From Stramenopiles sp. TOSAG23-2 (lineage: Eukaryota; Sar): 40,802 bases of DNA. Below are positions 1 to 9,983 of this stretch, in pieces; within the stretch, counting starts at the first letter, position 1, and each line of letters begins with the position of its first letter. The position numbers and the translations under genes were made by a program. The notes under the pieces are model-generated. The model was not told the origin of the DNA. It worked only from the letters and a program-made list of their open reading frames with translations, and ran no database searches. The stretch lies in NCBI GenBank assembly GCA_900128395.1, contig LT649303.1, positions 412 through 41,213 of the forward strand, written 5' to 3'.

Positions 1-423
1 AAAATTCTGCTATCCCTAATTTCTGAAAACAAGAAATGTCAAAATTATTTTGCCAATTGATAGGAAAAATGGTATACTAGTGGAGCCTAAGTTTAAAAAG
101 GTATTTTCAATGTTTTTCCTTTGTTTTCATGTAATGAAATGAAAAATCCATCATCAAAACGATGAAATATAAGAATTTAGGTTGAAAATGTTGATTTTAA
201 TGAAATTTGATGGAAAATATGCGCAAGTGATAATTTTTCCAATAGTATGTAGTGTTAATTGAAATCATCCTTCACAAATGGACTGTAAGTTGCACTACTA
301 CTACACATCATAGATGGAAGAATATTCGATTTAACTTGATAGAATTGCACAATTATTTATTTATTTTACAAGTCAAGAATAATAATAGATAGATAAATCA
401 TTAGAAAACAAGGAAAGAGGAAC
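1..423. other. AT-rich spacer at left edge
   Basis: No ORF, RNA gene or structured repeat is recognisable here. The last part lies directly upstream of the probable true start codon (ATG at 424) of the VTT-domain gene and should hold its promoter, but I see no clear core element. Confidence 0.5.
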
Positions 424-459
424 ATGTCTTTATCATACAATACCATGGAAAATAACGAC

Positions 460-721
460 ACAGGAGTAACCGATAAAATGATACCTGAACCAACCTCATC
501 AAAAGTAGAATCTTCTATTACAGCAAATGATAGTAAGAATAAAAAATATATTGGAATTGGTATACTTATCGTGATAATAATTTTAGTAGTACAGGAGTAA
601 CCGATAAAATGATACCTGAACCAACCTCATCAAAAGTAGAATCTTCTATTACAGCAAATGATAGTAAGAATAAAAAATATATTGGAATTGGTATACTTAT
701 CGTGATAATAATTTTAGTAGT
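460..721. repeat. 131-bp exact tandem duplication (460-590 / 591-721)
   Basis: Two identical head-to-tail copies with no junction homology. The unit is not a multiple of three, so it shifts the frame between ATG 424 and the body of the VTT gene. Probably an assembly overlap left uncollapsed. Confidence 0.93.
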
Positions 722-1598
722 TATTGATGTTGTTGCAAGACCATGTACTCTAGTTGAAACAGAAAGTGCACGTGTTTCACGTTTGAAGAAAGCAAATGTA
801 CCTCTATTTATTGATAATGGGACATTAAATTGCGTAAGCAACGCTGAAAATCCAGCATTCAAATTAGTGGAAAATAACCATTGTGAATCAAAATATTCAT
901 GTACGGGGGTATTACTAACAGATTTTGTTAATTGGGTTGCGCTGAATATGGTCCTTGGCATCTTTTTGTATCTTTTCATCTACGCATTTTGTACAGTCGC
1001 ATTTATTCCTGGTAGTATCCTTACCATAGGCGCTGGAATTGCATTTACAGCTGCTACGAATGACATCGGATTAGGAATTTTTATTGGGACTGCAACAGTA
1101 TTTTTTGGCGCTACACTTGGAGCTACATTATCATTTTTCATGGGCCGTTATTTACTGAAAGATTTGACGGGAAAATTACGCAAGAAATTTGATGTTGTCC
1201 GTGCTATCGACAAAGCAATAGAAAAAGAAGGTTTTAAAACAATGTTCTTATTGCGGCTTAGTCCATTAATCCCGTTTAATGCGTTAAATTATATTATGTC
1301 TGGAACATCAATCTCGTTGAAGGATTACGTATTAGCATGTGTTGGAATGTTACCTGCAACTGTTGTATATGTATATGTTGGAGTTAGCATCCATGTTGCT
1401 GCAACTGGTAATTACAAGGGCGATACGGATACAAGTGTAATAACGTTAGTTTTATTCATTGTTGGTGCAATATGTGGTATCTTAGCAATTGTTAGAATAA
1501 GTATGGTTGCTAAATCGTATTTATCAAATGTTGTAAATGAAAAGGAAGTAGGAGATGGGAATGTAGAAGGAGAGGAAACTAGTAAAATTCCATTATAA
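609..1598 (+). CDS. VTT-domain (TVP38/TMEM64/DedA-like) membrane protein, 5' end disturbed by duplication
   Basis: Multipass membrane protein of the VTT (SNARE-associated/TMEM64) family. In eukaryotes these act in the ER and Golgi, and VMP1/TMEM41 relatives are lipid scramblases. The open frame gives 329 residues. There is an N-terminal hydrophobic segment at about residues 24-43, then the VTT core at about 130-265 with the typical FIPGS...GAG entry and the diagnostic RLSPLIPFNALNY stretch at about 215-228. Further hydrophobic segments follow, and the tail is acidic. The ATG at 609 lies in the second copy of a 131-bp direct repeat (460-590/591-721). The better start is ATG 424: if the repeat is counted once, 424 is in frame with the rest and the protein is 347 residues. 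As the sequence stands, 424 runs out of frame. Convergent with the secreted-protein gene downstream. The family call is secure; the exact subfamily and substrate are not. Confidence 0.85.
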   Translation: MIPEPTSSKVESSITANDSKNKKYIGIGILIVIIILVVIDVVARPCTLVETESARVSRLKKANVPLFIDNGTLNCVSNAENPAFKLVENNHCESKYSCTGVLLTDFVNWVALNMVLGIFLYLFIYAFCTVAFIPGSILTIGAGIAFTAATNDIGLGIFIGTATVFFGATLGATLSFFMGRYLLKDLTGKLRKKFDVVRAIDKAIEKEGFKTMFLLRLSPLIPFNALNYIMSGTSISLKDYVLACVGMLPATVVYVYVGVSIHVAATGNYKGDTDTSVITLVLFIVGAICGILAIVRISMVAKSYLSNVVNEKEVGDGNVEGEETSKIPL

Positions 1599-1852
1599 AA
1601 TCTAAAACCTTTATAAAAAAAGAGAATATCATATCTTATAAATATATAAAAATGAATAGTATAAAATTATTTTAAATATTTTATATAACTTTAGATTTTA
1701 ACCAAGAATGTAGAAGGAGAGGAAACTAGTAAAATTCCATTATAAAATCTAAAACCTTTATAAAAAAAGAGAATATCATATCTTATAAATATATAAAAAT
1801 GAATAGTATAAAATTATTTTAAATATTTTATATAACTTTAGATTTTAACCAA
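1559..1852. repeat. 147-bp exact tandem duplication (1559-1705 / 1706-1852)
   Basis: Identical copies spanning the last 13 codons plus stop of the VTT gene and its 3' flank. The copy at 1706 is a non-functional echo of the gene end. Confidence 0.92.
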
Positions 1853-2078
1853 TATTTAACTGAATACAAAAAATAAAAAAATATACGGACGTCGTAGGAA
1901 AAATAGTATTTACCAACACACAAACCAAAAATTACAACCGCTGTGGAAGGTTCAGCGTAGCATCATTACAATTTTCTCCCTGATCATCACATAATATAAA
2001 GCCCTTATTATTTGCGATCTCCTCTGCGCTGTAAGGTTCTTCCCACCATTTTCCATTTACCAACACACAAACCAAAAA
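1599..2078. other. Convergent 3' spacer between VTT and secreted-protein genes
   Basis: No gene of its own. It is mostly made of the second copy of one duplication and the first copy of the next. An 11-bp inverted repeat (1596-1606 with 1690-1700) spans the VTT stop codon and 3' flank. It also holds the motif TTAGATTTTAACCA at 1691-1704 (repeated at 1838-1851), which recurs in other convergent spacers. Confidence 0.7.
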
Positions 2079-2201
2079 TTACAACCGCTGTGGAAGGTTC
2101 AGCGTAGCATCATTACAATTTTCTCCCTGATCATCACATAATATAAAGCCCTTATTATTTGCGATCTCCTCTGCGCTGTAAGGTTCTTCCCACCATTTTC
2201 C
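1908..2201. repeat. 147-bp exact tandem duplication (1908-2054 / 2055-2201)
   Basis: Identical copies covering the 3' end of the minus-strand secreted-protein gene. The functional stop (2079-2081) is in the right-hand copy; the left copy repeats the last 41 codons downstream of it. Confidence 0.92.
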
Positions 2202-4366
2202 AAATTGTATTTGTGCATCTGTTGGTATAATATCACTACCAATTGCTGCAGGATTTGGACCTAATGCACCATAATCATCAACACGTGCAATCGTTGCGTA
2301 CGGACGATATCGCTTATTAAATGGATCCCAATCACATATAGGGGACTTTAAATAAATATTTTTGCGTTTTTCAATTATAAATTCACTTGGCGTCCGCAAG
2401 ACCCACCATACCTGATATGCTCCACGGCAAATTATTCTTCGTGGAAAATCTTTATACTGTGTCGGCAATGGTATACTTCGATAACCAGAGGTCAGACCTG
2501 GTGGTAATTTGACTTCTATTAAAACTTCTTCTATTTGTTTTTTGTTGTACAGGCCAGTAAGTGGGCCTAATGTAATGTTTGGCAAGTGCACTTCTATATA
2601 CGTTCCACAATGTGTATCGTCATTGTATGGACCGCTGTTCTGAAAACCAGTACATTGATGTACAAACGTCGTGCTACTATATGCCATAGTGATGCAATAT
2701 CTACGTTTAGTTCCATTTGCCCAATAACAATCATTGTCACCAACTAACGTATAATTATAATCCCAGCATTTCGGTCTTTCATATGGTTGTACTTTTGCAA
2801 CCCGTTTAACAGTACACTCCTGTTTATACAAAACTACTCGCCTACAAGTATAAAACGGTTTAGAGATAATAAATTTATAAAGATTATATGGACCTGACGT
2901 ATCGCACAGTTCATCCTTTGGAATTAATGATGCACACCACGTAACTGTAATTGTATTTTTTCCCGGTGACAAGGCAAAATTTAATGGGTCGTTCTTCATT
3001 TCCCCATTTGTCATTAAAATTTCTGGAAGTTCACGCAATCCGTCATCTATTTTTATCGTGACATATCCAGTTTTCCAACCTACAGTAATGTTGTTCATTT
3101 CCCCATTTGTCATTAAAATTTCTGGAAGTTCACGCAATCCGTCATCTATTTTTATCGTGACATATCCAGTTTTCCAACCTACAGTAATGTTGATACTAGT
3201 TGTTCTATGATCGACACGTGCATAATAACCATTCACTATACTCGGCTGGAAAGGAAATTCTGTACAGGGTTTCCCCATTGGTGGAACCCATGCTCCACAA
3301 TCACTTGATTCAATCCATTTAATTGGATTGCAACCTTGCGTCTTTTGTTGACTACAAATATTGTCTTTCCCATATAACGGATTGAAATCTGCTAGATGTC
3401 TATTAAATATTAAGTTCCTACCTTGCAAATCAAACTTTTTTAGACTTATAACTTGCGTTGCATTGAAAAATAACAATGGTGGATTGCTAATATTTGTAAC
3501 TGGAGGTTGTATATTTTGATATTGAACATAACGCTCACGACAATGTATTTTATAATCGACTTCACCACCTTTAAGTAAGTTGCTAATATAGTCAGTTCCA
3601 TAATGAACATTCTTTATGATGTCTACTGCCATGGGGGTTAATTCTGTCAATAAATTTTGGTCTGACGAATAAATTGTAGGATCCAAACAATGAAATGTTG
3701 TACTTGGAGGACATTCTGACAATGGATAGATTACAGGGGATTCTTGTCCTAGCTGGTCCATTTCGAAACGTAAGCATCCCATACAAGTATCAATAACTGT
3801 TAACGGTGTTTCTAAACCAAGACATACTTCATCTAACAGCAATAATTGGTCACCAAGTCTACTACTAATGTGATCTATTTCAGAGTTATCCTCAATTTTA
3901 ACAATCTGCGACGAGGTATTTTCATTTTCTAGATATTCAGGAGTACCAAATCTATCAAAACAGCAACTAGGTTCATAATTTCTGCAAGGGTCAAAGATAA
4001 TATTTACTATATAGTCCAGCGGAGCGCCAAAAATTGGACTTGTTTGAGGAGGAGGTTTGTCAACGTAACCATCCCTGAAAATTAACATCGTTTCAGGATA
4101 ATATTTACTATATAGTCCAGCGGAGCGCCAAAAATTGGACTTGTTTGAGGAGGAGGTTTGTCAACGTAACCATCCCTGAAAATTAACATCGTTTCAGGAT
4201 AATAGACAGATTGTACCAAAGGGTGTGTACCGATATCATCAAATAGATCCTGTGTCCTTTCACCTACCAGTTCATTATATCTTGTAGAATTTTCGTAATA
4301 TTGACCGTTTACGAAGTGATGCACGTTAAAAATAAAAAATAACAGTAATGTTGTTAAAACTGGCAT
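2079..4366 (-). CDS. Secreted cysteine-rich protein of unknown function, split by a 101-bp duplication
   Basis: I do not recognise the family. The probable start is ATG at 4366, giving a classical signal peptide (Met-Pro-Val followed by a Leu/Phe-rich core, then a small-residue cleavage region before QYYEN). ATGs at 4414 and 4402 are alternative in-frame starts but would place polar residues ahead of the hydrophobic core. The mature part has many Cys, several N-x-S/T sites (including N-I-T and N-Y-T), and no second membrane segment, so an exported or surface glycoprotein is likely. The frame is broken at 3996-4197 by a 101-bp direct repeat, leaving an N-terminal piece (to about 4082) and a 669-residue piece starting at Met 4088. 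With one repeat copy the gene is a continuous 728-residue frame. A 33-residue in-frame duplication lies at 2995-3192. It is divergent from the UBE2J gene. Confidence 0.75.
2995..3192. repeat. 99-bp exact tandem duplication (2995-3093 / 3094-3192), in frame
   Basis: Adds a second identical 33-residue block to the secreted protein without breaking the frame. Nucleotide identity is complete, so it is either very recent or an assembly product. Confidence 0.92.
3996..4197. repeat. 101-bp exact tandem duplication (3996-4096 / 4097-4197)
   Basis: Exact copies, with about 7 further matching bases after the second copy. The length is not divisible by three, so it separates the signal-peptide end of the secreted-protein gene from its body. 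Confidence 0.92.
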
Positions 4367-4527
4367 TCTACTTTTCGAATGAAAAATATTCTTATCGGTC
4401 ATTACAAACCACATAGTGCGCTTTTTGATATATATATATATATATATTTATGTATGATAGATACAACAATACTTCAAATAAACAACACAAATCGGTATAC
4501 GTTACAATTCTCTGCTATATATTTTGT

Positions 4528-4789
4528 TATCTATCCATATCCTTCTATTTACAAATGTTAATTTGTCTATTTAAATAATACTACTAGTAAATATAATAAA
4601 CTATAATATTATTTATTATTATTATCAGAGGTAAAAAAAAAAGTCTGTTGTCGTGTGCTATCTATCCATATCCTTCTATTTACAAATGTTAATTTGTCTA
4701 TTTAAATAATACTACTAGTAAATATAATAAACTATAATATTATTTATTATTATTATCAGAGGTAAAAAAAAAAGTCTGTTGTCGTGTGC
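4528..4789. repeat. 131-bp exact tandem duplication (4528-4658 / 4659-4789)
   Basis: Noncoding and identical copies, in the divergent promoter spacer. The same unit length as the copy at 460 but an unrelated sequence. Confidence 0.92.
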
Positions 4790-4956
4790 TCGGATTGGTT
4801 GGAAATTGCTAATGCTACTACCCTGGTAATATAATAAAATGCCCTAACCCTAATTATAACAATTATTATGATGCAGATAGATGATTAAAATTTTTTTTTT
4901 TTTTTTTTTTTTTATTAGAAAATGAATTGCAAAAAGAATATAATTTAAGTTTAAGT

Positions 4957-5180
4957 ATACCTGTATGTTGAAAAATGGAAACGAAAACGATTGAAAAGTA
5001 ATGACGTAACCTATGTGTTGAGAAAAAAGAATTCATATGTATTATATTAATAGTTATAGTAATAGTGAATACCTGTATGTTGAAAAATGGAAACGAAAAC
5101 GATTGAAAAGTAATGACGTAACCTATGTGTTGAGAAAAAAGAATTCATATGTATTATATTAATAGTTATAGTAATAGTGA
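4957..5180. repeat. 112-bp exact tandem duplication (4957-5068 / 5069-5180)
   Basis: Identical copies ending 16 bases before the UBE2J start codon, so the proximal promoter/5' UTR of that gene is present twice. Confidence 0.92.
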
Positions 5181-5196
5181 CAAATAAAATCATAAA

Positions 5197-6620
5197 ATGA
5201 CATCACAATTTTCATTGAAAAATACGGGTGTACGACGTATCATGGAGGAAGTAAATGAAATGAAGAAAGACCCGTCGGACCAATATCATGCTATGCCATT
5301 GGAAGATAATATTTTTGACTGGCATTTTACTTTACGTGGTCCAAAAGGGACAGATTTTGAAGGAGGCTTTTACCATGGTAGGATAGTGTTGCCCAGTGGG
5401 TACCCATTCAAACCTCCTAACATATATTTTTTAAACGAGAATGGACGGTTTGAAATTAGAAAGAAAATTTGTTTAAGCTTTAGTGCATATCACCCAGAAG
5501 AGTGGCAACCAGCTTGGGGAATACGAACAATATTAGAAGCATTAATATCTTTTATGCCATCGAAAAGCGAAGGTGCTATTGGTGGATTAAATTGGACAAA
5601 GGAAGAGCGACAAAAATGCATTAAAAAGTCTCTGTCGTATTCTTGTCCTCATTGCGGGCCGATTAAAGACTTGATCCCGGAAGAGTGCATTGTAGTAAAT
5701 GAAGATGGAAAAGAAAAAGCATCGAAAAACAAATATGCAGACGCTATTGCACAAATGCATTTTCATGCCCCAGGAAGTAATAATAATAATAATGACAAAA
5801 AAAAACCTTCTACTACACTTGATCCCGGAAGAGTGCATTGTAGTAAATGAAGATGGAAAAGAAAAAGCATCGAAAAACAAATATGCAGACGCTATTGCAC
5901 AAATGCATTTTCATGCCCCAGGAAGTAATAATAATAATAATGACAAAAAAAAACCTTCTACTACCAAATCACCTTCAAAAGCAAATGTTTCAAAGAAAAA
6001 ACCAGCATCAAAACCAAAAGCTGCTGTTGTATCGAATAATACTGAGTCTAAAATGAATGATAGTAATTAACTTGATCCCGGAAGAGTGCATTGTAGTAAA
6101 TGAAGATGGAAAAGAAAAAGCATCGAAAAACAAATATGCAGACGCTATTGCACAAATGCATTTTCATGCTCCAGGAAGTAATAATAATAATAATAATAAT
6201 GACAAAAAAAAACCTTCTACTACCAAATCACCTTTAAAAGCAAATGTTTCAAAGAAAAAACCAGCATCAAAACCAAAAGCTGCTGTTGTATCGAATAATA
6301 CTGAGTCTAAAATGAATGATAGTAATTTAAGACGAAGAAATGTAAATAACAATAACAATGATAGCACCTCCAATAATAATAATAATGATAATAATAATAA
6401 CGCTGTGAATGATAATACGGGAACGCAACAAAATAATCGTAGAGACGACAATACGAGGCCCCCACCGCGCGAATTTACTCATCGATCTCATTATGGAGAT
6501 ACATCTCAAAGTAATTGCGGAGAATTGATAATAATGTTTTTTGCTTCGTTAATATTATGTGTAATAAATTTTATTATTATGCGAAAAGGTTATTATTTAG
6601 TATCTAATATGTTTTGGTAA
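5197..6620 (+). CDS. UBE2J/Ubc6-like tail-anchored E2 ubiquitin-conjugating enzyme, broken by nested duplications
   Basis: E2 enzyme of the UBE2J1/Ubc6 class, which ubiquitinates substrates at the ER membrane during ER-associated degradation. The catalytic domain is residues 1-155. The active-site Cys is residue 92 in KKICLSFS, followed by the class-typical HPEEWQPAWGIRTIL and the FMPS segment (the Ubc6 group lacks a classical HPN). A long Lys/Asn/Ser-rich linker leads to a C-terminal hydrophobic anchor (LIIMFFASLILCVINFIIM) and a short luminal tail, which is the expected tail-anchor topology. The segment after GPIKD is present three times (5669, 5817, 6070). The first copy shifts frame and the second runs into a stop at 6068-6070. 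The frame from the third copy (6072-6620), joined to 5197-5670, gives a normal 340-residue protein. No second E2 domain is present. Confidence 0.88.
5669..6328. repeat. Nested triplication in UBE2J linker (5669-5816 / 5817-6069 / 6070-6328)
   Basis: The first 148 bp are exactly repeated at 5817-5964. The block 5817-6068 is then repeated at 6070-6328 with differences: GCCCCAGG becomes GCTCCAGG, the AAT tract grows from 5 to 7 units, and CTTCAAAAG becomes CTTTAAAAG. The third copy therefore behaves like a second allele rather than an exact echo. Confidence 0.9.
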
Positions 6621-7241
6621 AGGGAGGAGAGGGAGGGATGCATAATTATGAATTTGAATATCACATATTATGTCTAGATCTATAATAGGGAATACAGGTT
6701 AAAAGCATATATTAATAGTTGTATAAGTATTAAAAAATGAATAAATTAAAAAAATATTTGTGTGTACGAGAATAATACGAAGTACGCGTATATGTAAAAT
6801 ATTTATGTAGTCCCACTGTGATGTGTGGAGATATGATATTATCATGTACAACTTTTTTTATTTATCATCCACTCTCAAACAAACTTAAGCTAAAGCATTT
6901 CAAAATCAAAGGTTGAAATTTATGAATTTTATTATTATGCGAAAAGGTTATTATTTAGTATCTAATATGTTTTGGTAAAGAGAGGAGAGGGAGAGGTATG
7001 CAAAATTATGAATTTGAATCACATATTATTATCTCTAGATCTAATAATAGGGATATACAGGTTACGCATATATATATTAATAGTTTTAAAATAAGTATTA
7101 AAAAATGAATAAATTTTAAAAATATTTGTACGAGAGAATAAAATACGAAGTACGCACGTATGTACTTCGTATAATTTATGTGGTCCCAGTGTGGTGTGTG
7201 GAGATATTAAATATCATATAAATGATATGCAACAACTTTTT
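6621..7241. other. Convergent 3' spacer between UBE2J and TBC genes
   Basis: Holds no independent gene. It contains partial second ends of both neighbours because of the diverged duplication. The hairpin at 7143-7153/7162-7172 (11-bp perfect arms, 8-nt loop) is the only strong structure. Confidence 0.65.
7143..7172. repeat. Perfect hairpin, 11-bp arms with 8-nt loop
   Basis: Arms ATACGAAGTAC and GTACTTCGTAT are exact reverse complements. It lies between two convergent genes, so it could help 3'-end formation. Only one of the two diverged spacer copies has it. Confidence 0.75.
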
Positions 7242-9983
7242 TTATTTATCATCACTCTCAAACAAACTTAAGCTAAAGCATTTCAAAATCAAAGGTTGAA
7301 ATTTATGTAACTCGATGAAAGGTTTCAACGTTATAGTTTTCACATTAGTATCGTTACTACTGTCACTCTCAAACAAACTTAAGCTAAAGCATTTCAAAAT
7401 CAAAGGTTGAAATTTATGTAACTCGATGAAAGGTTTCAACGTTATAGTTTTCACATTAGTATCGTTACTACTGTAGCTGCTACCATCATCATCTTTTTCT
7501 AATCGCAAAGATCTTCGAACATTTGGTCTTTCTGTGTCGTCTTCTGGTAAAATCATTGATAAACATGCTTCAACACTGGCTACCAAGGCATTTTGTTCTA
7601 AATCCATACCATTTACCAAATATACAGTTTTCAACAACGATTTTAGTTCTTCCTGATTCATGGAATTGGAATCATTTGCATCATATGCAAGAAAGACCAA
7701 TGTCATTTTCTCTTCACTTGTGCCATTACTTAATACTTGTATCCCATGCATAAATTCATTGATATCTACATAACCACTATGGGTTCGATCCAATGTAACA
7801 AATAAGCGATCAATGAGACTTAAATCTTTACTCCATGATGGATTTAATTGTATGAAAACCGTTCTAAAATCTTCCAGATCTAGTTTCCAATAATCAACGC
7901 TTAATTCTCGCTTTTTTAATTCTAAATCTTTGTCAACATTGTTTAATGCCATTTGTTTAAATATAGTATATGCAACATTGAACTCTTCATCACTTTTCAT
8001 TTTCGCATTTTTTTTCAAACGACTTTTTAATCGTCGTTCAAATACAGCATTTTTATTAAAATTTCTACGAAAATTATTCCGCGCAACCATAATAGTTTTA
8101 CGCCCGACTTCATTTAATTCCTTAAACGCAATGTCTAAAATTTCAGATACGTTATGAAAAATTTCAACTTTACGCTTTAAGATATTACAAAATTGATGAA
8201 AGTCACGAGCTTGCTCAACCAGTTCATGTTCAAACAGTTTAAAATATCCAAATGCAACTGCTAATAATGCATTTCCACCTTCTAATAATATCACATCTAA
8301 TATTTTAAATGCACAATCTGATGGTGACAATAAAAACAATGTTAAAATATATTGTGATAAAATACCAGTAATTGGTATTTCCAATCGTTTAATTTTAGCA
8401 GCAACGCGTGGCAAACGTGCATGTATTAAATCTTCCAAAACTTTTAAATCTGCTTGTACCCCAGTCATAGACGGCACCCAATATCCAGGAAAAATATCCT
8501 CACAAATAGCGCATAAAACCCAAAAAGCATCTTCCGGTTCACCAATCATTAAAAGCCTTGCTACAATGTAATTCATCGCTTGGCAATAGCCAATAGCTCT
8601 ATTTCTACAAGAGAAAGCGCCAAGTACAAGACGTAAATCATCTATTCGCTCACCATCTTTAATGTTTCCATCTTCATCATAAGTGGAAAAATTATTACCA
8701 GCAAATGTTCGTGGTAGGTCTACTTCTATTTGCATTGCATCTGTTTCATTAACCTTTGCATTACATAATCTTTTAAAATAAGATTTGCCTTCTCGAGCAC
8801 GTTTAATTTTACCACCTGAAAGTTCTAGATATGCTTCCATCCTTTTATCTTGAGGAATCGATCCTTTCCATATTTCTTCACGCCATTTTAATCTATCTTC
8901 CCGCGTATGTGTTTCCACATAATTACTACTCAGTGTAGATTTGATTTTTGATGTGACTGAATCTGTTATTTCCTTTATTTTAGTTGGTTTCTTATCATCT
9001 TTCATGCCAATTAATGAAAATGGATGTTCTTGACGTATTATTTTCATATATTTCATATTTGACCATATTTGATAACTTTGAAATTCATTTTCTTGATCAT
9101 AATATGAACGCCATTCATATGCTTGTATTTGTAGTTCAGCTGATGATTTTACAGAAATACCATATCGATCATAGTTTGGACATTGTGGTAGTATATCTTC
9201 GTTAACATAATTATTATTATTACTATTTGCATCAGTATCTTCCTCTTCTAATTTATTATTATTATTACTATTATCATTATCATTTTTTTTTTCATTGTAA
9301 CTTAATGATGAACTAACAAGTATCATAATATATGAATTACGATACCCATGTAATTGCGATGAAAGCCATATTTTCTTGATACGTTTACTTTCATTATCAA
9401 ATTTATCATCTAAATATGGCAATGCACGATCATTATTATCTTTTCCATTTATTTGCACGACACCAATTAAATCATTTAAGTTAGTTACCCGTATTTCAAA
9501 GCATATCCCAACATTATTATTTTTCTGTAGACATTTAAGATAATCCACAAAAGATATTTTTACATGAAAGTTTGAGAGCGCTATGGAACGATAACCACCG
9601 CTAGACGGTTCAAAAGTTAAATTGCTCGTTTTCCCCAAAAATTTATTTCCCAATGTACAATTAATATAAAAATTCTTATTATTATTATGGAAACTTGTTG
9701 CAGCTACGTTACATATGATTTTTTCAATATATAAGTGTATATATGATGGTTTAAAATATTTAATTATTACTGGCGATTTTTGTTTGATATTATTATCTAA
9801 TAATTCATTTTCCTTAACGACATCTGCATTATTATTTTTCTGCTCAAGTGTTGTTTCTTTTTTAAGATCATCATTATTATCATTTGTATCGCTCTTTTTC
9901 TTGCCTTTATTTTTATTTACATCATCAGCATACATAGCAGTTGTTGCCATTGGCGATAAAGAAAACCCGCCATAATAACTCAT
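7242..9983 (-). CDS. TBC-domain Rab GTPase-activating protein with C2-like region and EF-hands
   Basis: Protein of 913 residues. An N-terminal low-complexity Lys/Asn region (1-75) is followed by a beta-rich C2-like segment (about 80-225). The TBC domain spans about 360-620 and shows both catalytic fingers of Rab-GAPs: the arginine finger in IEVDLPR (about 415-421) and the glutamine finger in GYCQAMN (about 464-470). Two EF-hand loops follow, DRTHSGYVDINE (about 729-740) and DANDSNSMNQEE (about 765-776), the second with less canonical ligands. TBC plus EF-hand recalls the TBC1D8/TBC1D9 architecture but without clear GRAM domains. It should stimulate GTP hydrolysis on a Rab in membrane traffic, perhaps under calcium control; the Rab target is unknown. 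The last 37 residues before the final DDK contain an exact in-frame tandem duplication (7252-7473). Divergent from the Tudor-knot gene. Confidence 0.88.
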   Translation of the reverse strand: MSYYGGFSLSPMATTAMYADDVNKNKGKKKSDTNDNNDDLKKETTLEQKNNNADVVKENELLDNNIKQKSPVIIKYFKPSYIHLYIEKIICNVAATSFHNNNKNFYINCTLGNKFLGKTSNLTFEPSSGGYRSIALSNFHVKISFVDYLKCLQKNNNVGICFEIRVTNLNDLIGVVQINGKDNNDRALPYLDDKFDNESKRIKKIWLSSQLHGYRNSYIMILVSSSLSYNEKKNDNDNSNNNNKLEEEDTDANSNNNNYVNEDILPQCPNYDRYGISVKSSAELQIQAYEWRSYYDQENEFQSYQIWSNMKYMKIIRQEHPFSLIGMKDDKKPTKIKEITDSVTSKIKSTLSSNYVETHTREDRLKWREEIWKGSIPQDKRMEAYLELSGGKIKRAREGKSYFKRLCNAKVNETDAMQIEVDLPRTFAGNNFSTYDEDGNIKDGERIDDLRLVLGAFSCRNRAIGYCQAMNYIVARLLMIGEPEDAFWVLCAICEDIFPGYWVPSMTGVQADLKVLEDLIHARLPRVAAKIKRLEIPITGILSQYILTLFLLSPSDCAFKILDVILLEGGNALLAVAFGYFKLFEHELVEQARDFHQFCNILKRKVEIFHNVSEILDIAFKELNEVGRKTIMVARNNFRRNFNKNAVFERRLKSRLKKNAKMKSDEEFNVAYTIFKQMALNNVDKDLELKKRELSVDYWKLDLEDFRTVFIQLNPSWSKDLSLIDRLFVTLDRTHSGYVDINEFMHGIQVLSNGTSEEKMTLVFLAYDANDSNSMNQEELKSLLKTVYLVNGMDLEQNALVASVEACLSMILPEDDTERPNVRRSLRLEKDDDGSSYSSNDTNVKTITLKPFIELHKFQPLILKCFSLSLFESDSSNDTNVKTITLKPFIELHKFQPLILKCFSLSLFESDDK
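7252..7473. repeat. 111-bp exact tandem duplication (7252-7362 / 7363-7473), in frame
   Basis: Duplicates a 37-residue block at the C terminus of the TBC protein. A fragment of the same sequence is seen a third time at about 6870-6924 in the diverged spacer copy. Confidence 0.92.

Larger units (their letters stand above)
4415..5196. promoter_or_regulatory. Divergent promoter spacer between secreted-protein and UBE2J genes
   Basis: A spacer with no supported gene. It contains (TA)n at about 4428-4447, a run of 23 T at 4891-4913 and two tandem duplications (see separate entries). Both flanking genes start outward from it, so their promoters must lie here; no specific element is identifiable. 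Confidence 0.5.
6567..7307. repeat. Diverged direct duplication of the UBE2J/TBC spacer (6567-6924 / 6925-7307)
   Basis: Each copy runs from the last 18 codons of UBE2J through the spacer to the last codons of the TBC gene. The coding edges are identical while the noncoding middle differs by many substitutions and indels (358 versus about 383 bp). Copy 2 contains a perfect hairpin at 7143-7172 that copy 1 lacks. Confidence 0.85.

Noticed and set aside
5197-6620. Introns bridging the broken UBE2J, SNU13, VTT and secreted-protein frames
   Set aside because: In each case the interruption is fully accounted for by a repeated copy, and no other gene in the window has introns.
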